Source: Caulobacter sp. RHG1 (GTDB taxonomy: Bacteria > Pseudomonadota > Alphaproteobacteria > Caulobacterales > Caulobacteraceae). From it: 64,000 nucleotides of DNA. The translations under genes and the position numbers were made by a program. Positions 28,484 to 36,659 of this stretch are shown piece by piece (within the stretch, counting starts at the first letter, position 1; each line of letters starts with the position of its first letter). The stretch covers positions 434,001-498,000 of the forward strand of contig NZ_SMZP01000001.1 in NCBI RefSeq assembly GCF_013181195.1, written 5' to 3'. Under the pieces are notes generated by a model. That model saw only the letters and a program-made list of their open reading frames with translations, searched no databases and was not told where the DNA came from.

Positions 28484-29065
28484 ATGCCGATTCCCTACAG
28501 TCCGCACGATCGCGGCGCCGCATTCGTCCCGCTGAAGGACCCAGCCTTGGCCGCTGAGACGCCGCTTCTGGAGAGCTACCTGGAACGCACGGCGGAGATG
28601 CGTCGGTTCTTCCAGGCGCGCCTGGGACCTTCGGCCGACGTCGAGGATCTCGTTCAGGAACTGTATCTGAAGGTCTGCGCCGTGCCCGCGGACGAGATGA
28701 TCCTGAAGCCGGAAGCGTTCCTGTACCGCCTGGCGCAGAACCTGATGCTGGATCGACTGCGCGCCAAGCGGCGGGCGGGCGCGCGCGACGCCGAATGGCG
28801 GCGCAACAACCAGGCCAGCATCGGGGTTATCGACGTCGTCGACGCCCCCGACGCCGAGAGCGCGGTGATCGCCCGCCAGCGCCTGCAGAAACTGGTGACC
28901 GCCCTGGAGACCCTGGCGCCGGCCACCCAGCGCGCGTTCCGGCTGCACAAGTTCGACGGCCTGTCCCAAGCCGAGGCCGCCGAACGCATGGGCATTTCGC
29001 GCAGCGCCGTCGAGAAGCACATCGCCCTGGCCCTAAAGCATCTCGTCATCCGGGTCGGCCGATGA
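28484..29065 (+). CDS. ECF sigma factor, FecI type (first cassette)
   Basis: This 193-residue protein has region 2 (VEDLVQELYLKV, AFLYRLAQNLMLDRLRAKRR) and region 4 (LETLAPATQRAFRLHKFDGL, LSQAEAAERMGISRSAVEKH). It starts with an extra polar N-terminal stretch of about 35 residues. It is followed by a FecR-like gene (115-bp gap) and an STN-type TBDR, the canonical surface-signalling arrangement in which the TBDR, via FecR, controls this sigma factor. The ATG at 28484 is in frame; the ORF is open far upstream because of high GC. Confidence 0.9.
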   Translation: MPIPYSPHDRGAAFVPLKDPALAAETPLLESYLERTAEMRRFFQARLGPSADVEDLVQELYLKVCAVPADEMILKPEAFLYRLAQNLMLDRLRAKRRAGARDAEWRRNNQASIGVIDVVDAPDAESAVIARQRLQKLVTALETLAPATQRAFRLHKFDGLSQAEAAERMGISRSAVEKHIALALKHLVIRVGR

Positions 29066-29180
29066 TTGTTGCATTTTCGCACCACCGGACCCACAACCGA
29101 GGTGGCCTCGCCCATCGTGCGGCGTCGGAGATCCAGGCGCCCCCTTCGGCCGCCGCCACAACCGGAGCCGCAACGAAACC

Positions 29181-30161
29181 ATGACCGCCACCCCTGCCCT
29201 AGATCCGGTCCATCGGGAGGCGGCTGTCGAATGGTTCATCCGACTGCAGGGCGAACCCGAGGTCGAGGACTGGACGGCCTTCCAGGCCTGGCTCGAAGCC
29301 GACGAACGCCATCGCCTGGCCTATGACGAGGTCGAGGCGACCTGGCTTGATCTCGACGAGACGGACGAGACTCCGGCTGCGGAGCCCGCGCCCCAGACCG
29401 TCGTGCCCTTTCGCAAGCCTTCGCGCCGGCCGCCCGCCTGGACCTGGGGCGTCGCGGCCCTGACGGCGGCGGCGGCGGTCGTCACCCTGGCCGTCCTGCC
29501 GACCTTGACCGCCCCCCAGACCCAGACCTTCACCACCGCCAAGGGCGAGGTGCGCGACATCACCTTGGCGGACGGCTCGCGCCTGAGCCTCAGCAGCGAC
29601 ACCCGGCTGGAAGTCCGCCTGGCGCGCAAGCAGCGCGATGTCGTCCTGGCGCGCGGCGAAGCCAGCTTCGACGTGGCGCGCGACGAAAGCCGCCCCTTCA
29701 CCGTCCAGGCCGGCGATCGCGACGTGCGCGTGCTGGGCACCGAGTTCAACATCCTGCGCTCGGACCAGACCTTGGCCGTGACGGTGCGGCGAGGCGTCGT
29801 GCGGGTTTCGGACGCCGGTCAAGCCGACGTCCATCAGCTGACCTATGGCGACCAGTTGCTGCATCGGGTCGGCGAGAGCCGCTCGACGGTCCGCAAGGTC
29901 CAGCCCGATCGGGCCTTCGCCTGGAAGAAGGGCCGCCTGACCTACGAGAACGCCCCGCTGTCCGAGGTCGTCGCCGACCTCAATCGCTACGTCCCGACGC
30001 CGATCCGGGTTGATCCCGGCGCGATACAGGTCAAGGTCAGCGGCGTCCTGTTGATCGACAAGGAAGCAGCGATGCTGCGGCACCTGGAACTGTTCGCTCC
30101 CGTCACGGCCGAGAACACCGGGACGGAGATCGTGCTCAAGGCTCGCGCGCCGAGCTACTGA
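29181..30161 (+). CDS. FecR-type anti-sigma regulator (first cassette)
   Basis: This 326-residue protein begins with an N-terminal sigma-binding domain (REAAVEWFIRLQGEPEVEDW, ADERHRLAYDEVE) followed by one membrane helix (about residues 90-110) and a periplasmic FecR domain (TTAKGEVRDITLADGSRLSL, GEASFDVARDESRPFTVQAG, VLGTEFNI, and the C-terminal PLSEVVADLNRY). It relays the TBDR signal to the sigma factor upstream. It ends 7 bp before the TBDR gene. Confidence 0.92.
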   Translation: MTATPALDPVHREAAVEWFIRLQGEPEVEDWTAFQAWLEADERHRLAYDEVEATWLDLDETDETPAAEPAPQTVVPFRKPSRRPPAWTWGVAALTAAAAVVTLAVLPTLTAPQTQTFTTAKGEVRDITLADGSRLSLSSDTRLEVRLARKQRDVVLARGEASFDVARDESRPFTVQAGDRDVRVLGTEFNILRSDQTLAVTVRRGVVRVSDAGQADVHQLTYGDQLLHRVGESRSTVRKVQPDRAFAWKKGRLTYENAPLSEVVADLNRYVPTPIRVDPGAIQVKVSGVLLIDKEAAMLRHLELFAPVTAENTGTEIVLKARAPSY

Positions 30162-30168
30162 TCCGCGC

Positions 30169-32586
30169 ATGCGTCCTGTCCACCCTCTGCATGCCGGCGC
30201 CCTGGCGCTCGGCCTGACGGCCGCCCTGGCGCCGTCGACGGCCAGTGCGGCCCCGGCAAAGGTGCGGGTGAACGTTCCGGCCAAGCCGGTGCACGCCGCA
30301 CTGATCGATCTGGCGCTGCAGACCCAAGTCTCGTTGGGCGGCGACCTGTTCGCCTGCCAGGGGCGCAGCGACGCGGTGTCCGGACGCATGCCGCTGTCCG
30401 AAGCCCTGCGACGCATCCTGGCCAAGTCCGGCTGCGACTACACCATCCACGACGCCTTGACGGTGGTGATCACCGCCAAGCCCAAGCCGCGGTTTTCGCT
30501 CCAGAAGCTGATCGCCTTGCCGCCGGCGCCCCCACCTTCCCCGCTGGCGCTCGGCGAGGTCGTGATCACCGCGCCCAAGAGCCCCGAGCTGCTGGGCCGC
30601 ACGCCGTACATGATCTCGTCCTTCTCGGGCGCCGCCCTGGCGCGCACCCGTTCGGTGGGCCTGGCCGACCTGACGGGCCAGGTGGCCGGCATGGTGGTCA
30701 CCAACCTGGGTCCGGGTCGCGACAAGATCCTGCTGCGCGGCCTGTCCGACGGCGCGTTCACCGGCGAGACCCAGTCGACCGTGGCGCTTTATCTGGACGA
30801 CGTCCCGATCACCTACAACGCGCCCGATCCCGACTTGCGCCTGGCCGATCTCGAGCGGGTCGAGATCCTGCGCGGGCCGCAGGGGACGCTGTACGGCGGC
30901 GGCTCGATCGGCGGCGTCGTACGCCTGCAGACCCGCAAACCCGACCTCGACGACTATTCCGCAACGCTGCTGGCGGGCCTGTCCGCCACGCGCCGCGGCG
31001 GCCTGAACCACGAGCTGGAAGCGGTCGGCAACCTGCCGCTGATCCCGGGAAGGGTCGCACTGCGGGGGGTCATCTATCGCGAGCGCTTCAGCGGCTATAT
31101 CGACAATCCCACCCTCGCCGCGGACGACAGCAACGTCTCCCGGCGCGATGGTGTGAGGCTGGCCTTGCGCGCGGCTGTCACCCCGAACTGGACGGCTGCC
31201 GCCGGCTTCAATTTCCAGTCCATCGACACCGCCGACACCCAGTATGGCTTGCGCCGCCTGGGTCCGTTCACCCGCGACAACCGCATTCGCGAGCCGCACG
31301 ACAACGACTTCAACCAGGTCTATGCGACCCTCGCCGGTGAAGGCGAATGGGGACGGGTCGTCGCCTCCGCCGCTCGCCTGAACCATCATTTCGAGAGCCG
31401 CTACGACGCCTCCTCGGCGCTTCCCCGCTTTGGCGCGTCGGCAGGATTGGCCGCCTTCGACGAGTCCAAGGAGATCAATCTGACCGTGGCGGAGGTCACC
31501 TACTCGTCGCCGGCCGGGCGCCGTTTCCACTGGCTGGCCGGTGCTTTCGCCTCGTCAGGAAGGACCAGCCTGGAGACGGAACTGCTGAGGCAGCCGACCG
31601 CCGAAACGGCGCTCTATGGCGAGCTGCGCACCGACCGGATCAACGAAACCGCGATCTATGGCGAGGCCAGCTACAACCTCACCGAGGCGCTGTCGGCCAG
31701 GATGGGCCTGCGCCTGTTCCGCTTCAATCTCAACACGCGCTCGACCGTCGAGCAGGGCGCCGGGGTCCGGCCTTTCCGGGGTTCGGCCAACGCCACCGGC
31801 CTGTCGCCGAAGTTCATGCTGCGCTACACGCCGACGCCGGACCTGACCCTGTACGCCCAGACCGCCGAGGGCTATCGCCCGGGCGGTTTCAACACCAGCG
31901 GCCAGATCGGCCAACCCTATGATGTCCCCGACGCCCCGCAGCGTCGTTATGGCGCCGACGAGCTCTGGAACTACGAACTCGGCGCCAAGACCCGCTGGCT
32001 CGACGACCGGCTGCAGGTGCGGATCGCGGCCTTCTACGCCACCTGGGAAGCCATCCAGAGCGATCAGTACCTGCCTGACGGTCTGCTCTACACCGTCAAT
32101 GTCGGCTCGGGCACCAATCGCGGCCTGGAGGTCGAGGCGGCCTGGCGCGCCAGCGAGCGGCTGGACCTCAAAGCGGCTGGCCTCGTCAACGAGCCGGAAG
32201 TCACGGCCCTCGCCGACCATTTCAACGCCCGCATCGACGCGGGCCTGCCCGGCGTGCCCAAGACCTCGTTCAGCCTCGCCGCCGACTACCACCGGCCGCT
32301 GGTCGGCGACTGGACCCTGCGCCTGCAGGGCCGCGCGGCCTATGTCGGGCCTTCCCACCTGACCTTCGACGCCGACAACAAGCACACCATGGGCGACTAC
32401 GTGACCGCGCGACTGAGCGCCTCGCTGGAAAACGCGCGCTGGACGCTGGACGCCTATGTCGACAACCCGTTCGACCTCACCGCCAACAGCTTCACCTTCG
32501 GCAACCCCTTCCGTCTGGCCCAGGATCGTCAGATCACGCCATTGCGTCCGCGCACGGTCGGGATGCGTCTGAGCGCGCGCTTCTAG
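30169..32586 (+). CDS. TonB-dependent receptor with STN signalling domain (first cassette)
   Basis: This 805-residue outer-membrane receptor has a signal peptide (about 1-27), an N-terminal STN domain (about 30-105, VRVNVPAKPVHAALIDLALQ), a plug domain (about 125-260, with LERVEILRGPQGTLYGGGSI) and a beta-barrel ending in aromatic RF. The STN domain marks it as a transducer that signals to FecR. The substrate is not evident; no substrate-specific hydrolase lies next to it, but two glycosyltransferase genes follow within 45 bp. Confidence 0.92.
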   Translation: MRPVHPLHAGALALGLTAALAPSTASAAPAKVRVNVPAKPVHAALIDLALQTQVSLGGDLFACQGRSDAVSGRMPLSEALRRILAKSGCDYTIHDALTVVITAKPKPRFSLQKLIALPPAPPPSPLALGEVVITAPKSPELLGRTPYMISSFSGAALARTRSVGLADLTGQVAGMVVTNLGPGRDKILLRGLSDGAFTGETQSTVALYLDDVPITYNAPDPDLRLADLERVEILRGPQGTLYGGGSIGGVVRLQTRKPDLDDYSATLLAGLSATRRGGLNHELEAVGNLPLIPGRVALRGVIYRERFSGYIDNPTLAADDSNVSRRDGVRLALRAAVTPNWTAAAGFNFQSIDTADTQYGLRRLGPFTRDNRIREPHDNDFNQVYATLAGEGEWGRVVASAARLNHHFESRYDASSALPRFGASAGLAAFDESKEINLTVAEVTYSSPAGRRFHWLAGAFASSGRTSLETELLRQPTAETALYGELRTDRINETAIYGEASYNLTEALSARMGLRLFRFNLNTRSTVEQGAGVRPFRGSANATGLSPKFMLRYTPTPDLTLYAQTAEGYRPGGFNTSGQIGQPYDVPDAPQRRYGADELWNYELGAKTRWLDDRLQVRIAAFYATWEAIQSDQYLPDGLLYTVNVGSGTNRGLEVEAAWRASERLDLKAAGLVNEPEVTALADHFNARIDAGLPGVPKTSFSLAADYHRPLVGDWTLRLQGRAAYVGPSHLTFDADNKHTMGDYVTARLSASLENARWTLDAYVDNPFDLTANSFTFGNPFRLAQDRQITPLRPRTVGMRLSARF

Positions 32587-32627
32587 AAATCGATGTGGGT
32601 CGCCGCCCGCGCCGACGTCGTCGGCGC

Positions 32628-33821
32628 ATGCGCATCGGCTTCCTCTTCAATCACGATCAGATCCACCAGGTCGCTCACAGCCTGCCCATCGCCATAGCGC
32701 TGGCGCAGTGGGCAGATGCGGAGGTCATCGTGGCGACCACCAATCCGCGGCTTGCGGCCGAGGTGCGTCGCCTGGGTGGCCCGGCGATCGGCCAGTCCGT
32801 CGAGCATGTCGAACTGGCGCTGAACACGGTCGGCTCGAAGATCCTGGCCGCGTCGCTGGACGCCCTGCTGCCGGCCGCCAAGCTGCTGGTCTACAGCGAC
32901 AATCTCGACTTCTTCCGGTCGCTGGACGTGCTGGTGGTCGCCGAGAAGACCTCCCTGATCCTCAAGTCGCGTCATGGCCTGAAGGACCTGAAGATCGTCC
33001 ATACCCGCCACGGCGCGGGCGACCGGGCGATCGGCTTCGACAAGGTCAGCGCCGATTTCGACCATGTGCTGGTCTCCGGCCCCAAGATCCGCGACCGGTT
33101 GATCGCCGAGGCGCAGGTCGCCCCCAGCAAGATCTCGATGGTGGGCTATCCGAAGTTCGACGTCGCCGGCCAAGGCGCAAACGTGCATCCGCTGATCGAG
33201 GACGGTCGTCCGGTCGTGCTCTACAATCCCCACCTCTCGCCGCACCTGTCGTCCTGGTACGAGATCGGCCGGCAGGTGCTGGACTGGTTCGTCGAGCACG
33301 ACGACTACCACCTGATCTTCGCGCCGCACGTCATGCTGTTCGAGCGGTCGTTCGTCGTGACCATCGACAAGCTGCGGATCGACCGCCCGGGTCGCATCGA
33401 AGAACGCTATCTGCGTGCGCCGAACGTTCACATCGACCTGGGCAGCCGTGCGTCCACGACCATGGCCTATACGCGCCGCGCCGACATCTATCTGGGCGAC
33501 GTCTCGAGCCAGATCTACGAGTTCCTGCTGAACCCCAGGCCGTGCGTGTTTCTCAATCCGCACCGCCTGTCCTGGCGGGGCGATCCCAGTTTCGCGCACT
33601 GGCGCAACGGCCCGGTCATCGAGGGTCCAGACCAGCTGGAAGCCGCGCTTCACCAGGCCCAAGCCGGACATGAGAGCGTCTGGCGACCGGTGCAGGAGGC
33701 GATGTTCGCCGAGAGCTTCGACCTGACCGACCAGCCGTCTTCCGAACGCGCCGCCACCGCCGTCGCCCGGTTCGCCGGCCTCTCCCACGCCGAGGCGCCG
33801 CTGCGCCGCGCCAGCGCCTGA
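32628..33821 (+). CDS. CDP-glycerol glycerophosphotransferase-like / GT-B family protein
   Basis: This 397-residue protein has a two-domain GT-B layout. The N-terminal half starts MRIGFLFNHDQIHQVAHSLPIA. The C-terminal half has VVLYNPHLSPHLSSW, HLIFAPH and GDVSSQIYEFLL, the pattern of CDP-glycerol glycerophosphotransferases and related sugar/polyol-phosphate transferases. The substrate is unknown. I start it at ATG 32628 rather than 32595, because the upstream Arg-rich stretch looks non-coding. It is 9 bp from the next glycosyltransferase. Confidence 0.8.
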   Translation: MRIGFLFNHDQIHQVAHSLPIAIALAQWADAEVIVATTNPRLAAEVRRLGGPAIGQSVEHVELALNTVGSKILAASLDALLPAAKLLVYSDNLDFFRSLDVLVVAEKTSLILKSRHGLKDLKIVHTRHGAGDRAIGFDKVSADFDHVLVSGPKIRDRLIAEAQVAPSKISMVGYPKFDVAGQGANVHPLIEDGRPVVLYNPHLSPHLSSWYEIGRQVLDWFVEHDDYHLIFAPHVMLFERSFVVTIDKLRIDRPGRIEERYLRAPNVHIDLGSRASTTMAYTRRADIYLGDVSSQIYEFLLNPRPCVFLNPHRLSWRGDPSFAHWRNGPVIEGPDQLEAALHQAQAGHESVWRPVQEAMFAESFDLTDQPSSERAATAVARFAGLSHAEAPLRRASA

Positions 33822-33829
33822 GACCGACC

Positions 33830-34921
33830 ATGCGCATCGCCTATGTGATCAATTCGATGGAGGGCGGCGGGGCCTGCGCACCGCTTCCCGCCGTGGTTCG
33901 CGTGCTGGAGATCGAGGGCGCCACGGTCGAGGTCTTCGCCCTGCTGCGCCGCGACGGACTGGGTCTGCCCGCCCTGCAGCGGGACGGCGTCACGGTTCAC
34001 GTGCGCGACGGCGCCGAGGGCGACCATATCTCGGCGCTCCTCTGGCTGGACAAGGCCATGGAAGGCTTCGCGCCGGACGTGATCTGGACCTCGCTGAGCC
34101 GCGCCACCGTGCTGGGCCAGATGATCGGCGCGCATCGGAGCGTTCCCGTGGTGAGCTGGCAGCACAACGCCTATCTCAAGCCGTCGAACGCCTTCCTGCT
34201 GCGCACCGGCCAGCGCCTGTCGCGCCTGTGGATCGGCGACTCTCAGTCCGTCACCACCCTCACCGCGCGTCGCCTGGGCGCCCCGCCCGATCGCCTGACC
34301 ACCTGGCCCCTGTTCTCGGCCGATCCCACCGCCCCGGTCGCTCCGCCCTGGCGTCCCGGCCAGCCGGTGCGGATCGGCAGCCTGGGCCGACTGCACCCGG
34401 CCAAGGGCTATGACCTGCTGATCAAGGCGCTGGCCCGGCTGAAGCTCCAGGGCTTCTCGCCTCCCGTCCCGTTCGAGGTGGCGATCGGCGGCCAGGGCCA
34501 GCAGCGATCGGCCCTGCAGGCGGCGATCGATGCGGCGGGCCTTACCCATGTCGTTCTGACGGGCTACGAGCCCAGGCCGCGCGACTTCCTGGCCGGTCTG
34601 CACCTCTATGTCCAACCCTCACGGCGGGAAGGCCTGTGCATCGCCGCGCACGAGGCGATGCAGGCGGGCCTGCCGGTCATCGCCACCGCGGTCGGCGAAA
34701 TGCCCTACAGCATCGCCGACACCATCAGCGGGGTCGTCGTGCCGCCCAGCGACTCCCGGGAGCTGGCGTCCGCCCTCGCCGACATGTTGAAGGCTCCCGA
34801 GCGCCTGGCCGCGATGGGCCAGGTCTCGCGCGAGCGGATCCTGACCCAGTTCGGCGCGGACGCCTTCCACCGCAACGGCGCGCGGATCGTCGCCAAGCTC
34901 CGCCGCGGCCGCCTGGGCTAG
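33830..34921 (+). CDS. Family 4 glycosyltransferase
   Basis: This 363-residue GT-B glycosyltransferase has an N-terminal MRIAYVINSMEGGGA (nucleotide-sugar transferase type), the donor-side GSLGRLHPAKGYDLLIKAL, and the E-x7-E site in REGLCIAAHEAMQAGLP typical of GT4 retaining enzymes. It is probably involved in surface polysaccharide or glycolipid synthesis. It overlaps the convergent PhoD-type gene by 4 bp. Confidence 0.9.
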   Translation: MRIAYVINSMEGGGACAPLPAVVRVLEIEGATVEVFALLRRDGLGLPALQRDGVTVHVRDGAEGDHISALLWLDKAMEGFAPDVIWTSLSRATVLGQMIGAHRSVPVVSWQHNAYLKPSNAFLLRTGQRLSRLWIGDSQSVTTLTARRLGAPPDRLTTWPLFSADPTAPVAPPWRPGQPVRIGSLGRLHPAKGYDLLIKALARLKLQGFSPPVPFEVAIGGQGQQRSALQAAIDAAGLTHVVLTGYEPRPRDFLAGLHLYVQPSRREGLCIAAHEAMQAGLPVIATAVGEMPYSIADTISGVVVPPSDSRELASALADMLKAPERLAAMGQVSRERILTQFGADAFHRNGARIVAKLRRGRLG

Positions 34922-36603
34922 GCGCTTGTCGGCGTAACCGTCATCGCGCCTGCCCGCGTCGCGCTGATCCGGCAGAAACGTTCGGCGCTCCCGCCGCGCA
35001 CCGCAATGTTGGCCACCTTGAAATAGTCGCAGGTGATGGCCTGACGGCCGATCTCGACCAGCAAGAAGCCGTGGTCGCGCGCGTGGGCGAAGCGGACGTC
35101 CGGATTGCGATCGACCAACGCCTTCTCCGCCACCGCATAGATGCGGGGGTCGGGACTGATGGTCTCGTAGCCGCCGGGCGAGGTGATGCTGCCCACACCG
35201 AATTCCACGCCCACCGGGGTCTCGTCGCGCGGGTCGTGCAGGCGATTACCCCAGAACATGTGCGTGTCGCCGGTCAGGACCGCCAGATTGGCCTTGGTCT
35301 TGCGCACGGTGTCGTAAAGGCGCAGGCGCGCGGCGGAATAGCCGTCCCAGGCGTCCAGATTGATCGGCAGCCCCAGACGCGTGCTCTCCAGCCAGCGCTT
35401 GGCGCCGGGCCGGGTCAGGGCGTCGTCCAGCAGGTCCTTGGGCAGCAGCGACATGAAGTCGGGCGCGCGCATCCGGGCGACGATGACCTGGTTGGCCAGC
35501 ATCTGCCACGCAGCGCCGCGCTTGACCGACGCCGTCAGCGCCTGGTCCAGCCAGGCCTCCTGCCTCGCCCCCATCATCGAGCGCTGGGGCGCATCCAGAA
35601 CCTCCTTCTCGAAGCGGACAGGATCGGGACGCCCCGCGGCGTCGCGAATCATGTCGCGCGAGGCGCTAGGGGCCTTGGTGCGGCCGGTCAGGCGGGTCTC
35701 GATGACGATCAGCGAAACCAGGTCGCCGTAGTCATAGACGCGGTTCAAGGCGTGACGCGGCTGGCCCGCGGGCGGATCGCGCATCGGCAGCCATTCGAAA
35801 TAGGCCTGGATGGCGGCGTCCCGGCGCGCTTCCCAGGCCCCTTCGGTCTTCTCGTCATGAGCCGGCGAGCCGCCCATCCAGGCATTGTTGGCGGTCTCGT
35901 GGTCGTCCCAGATAGTGATGAAGGCCGCTCGCGCATGCAGGTCCTGCAGGTCCGGGTCGGTGCGGTACTGGGCGAAGCGCTGACGGTAGTCGGCCAGGGT
36001 GACGATCTCGTGCGCCGGCTGGTGCTGACGGCCCAAGATCTTGCTCTCGGCGCCGCCATAGCCGTCGACGCCGTACTCGTAGATGTAGTCGCCCAGGTGC
36101 ACGACGGCGTCGATCGGCGAGGTCAGGTCGGCGATGGCGCGATAGGCGTTGAAATAGCCGAAGCCGTAGTGCGAGCACGACACCACCGCCAGCCGCGCCG
36201 CCTTGACGCCCTTGGCCGGCAAGGTCCTGCCGCGACCGACGCGCGACACCGCGTCGGCGCTGCGGAAGCGATAGTGGTAGGTCGCGCCGGGCTTGAGGCC
36301 TTCGACCTCGACCTTGCAGGTGTAGTCACGAGCAGGACCGGTCGTGGCGACGCCCGATCGGATGATCTTGACGAAGCCTTCGTCCGTCGCGACCTCCCAG
36401 GCCAGGCGGATCTCGCCCCCCTCCCCGACGGCGCGGGTCCAGAGCAGCAGGCCGCTCGGCGTGGGGTCGCCGCAGGCCACACCGTGGGTGAAGACGGCGG
36501 TGCTCAGCTTGTCCTGCGCCAGGACCGGCGTGGACGACAGGGTCGCGCCGGCGCCGAACAGGGCCAGCAAGCCACGCCGCGAGGGACGAACGGGATCAGT
36601 CAT
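34918..36603 (-). CDS. PhoD-type alkaline phosphatase, Tat-exported
   Basis: PhoD enzymes are periplasmic phosphomonoesterases/phosphodiesterases. This 561-residue protein has a twin-arginine signal (RPSRRGLLALFGAGATLSST) and an N-terminal Ig-like domain ending in GATYHYRFRSAD. The metallophosphatase motifs are VVHLGDYIYEYGVDGYGG, FITIWDDHETANNAW and LTGDTHMFWGN. It is the last gene of the minus-strand cassette and begins 56 bp after the TBDR stop, so the transporter and this phosphatase probably act on the same organophosphate. The reading frame stays open upstream, but the Tat signal fixes the ATG at 36603. Confidence 0.92.
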   Translation of the reverse strand: MTDPVRPSRRGLLALFGAGATLSSTPVLAQDKLSTAVFTHGVACGDPTPSGLLLWTRAVGEGGEIRLAWEVATDEGFVKIIRSGVATTGPARDYTCKVEVEGLKPGATYHYRFRSADAVSRVGRGRTLPAKGVKAARLAVVSCSHYGFGYFNAYRAIADLTSPIDAVVHLGDYIYEYGVDGYGGAESKILGRQHQPAHEIVTLADYRQRFAQYRTDPDLQDLHARAAFITIWDDHETANNAWMGGSPAHDEKTEGAWEARRDAAIQAYFEWLPMRDPPAGQPRHALNRVYDYGDLVSLIVIETRLTGRTKAPSASRDMIRDAAGRPDPVRFEKEVLDAPQRSMMGARQEAWLDQALTASVKRGAAWQMLANQVIVARMRAPDFMSLLPKDLLDDALTRPGAKRWLESTRLGLPINLDAWDGYSAARLRLYDTVRKTKANLAVLTGDTHMFWGNRLHDPRDETPVGVEFGVGSITSPGGYETISPDPRIYAVAEKALVDRNPDVRFAHARDHGFLLVEIGRQAITCDYFKVANIAVRGGSAERFCRISATRAGAMTVTPTSA

Positions 36604-36659
36604 GAAAGCCGCCAAACCTTGGAGAAAGGCCCCGGCGTCCTTCGCCGGGGCCCAGGACA

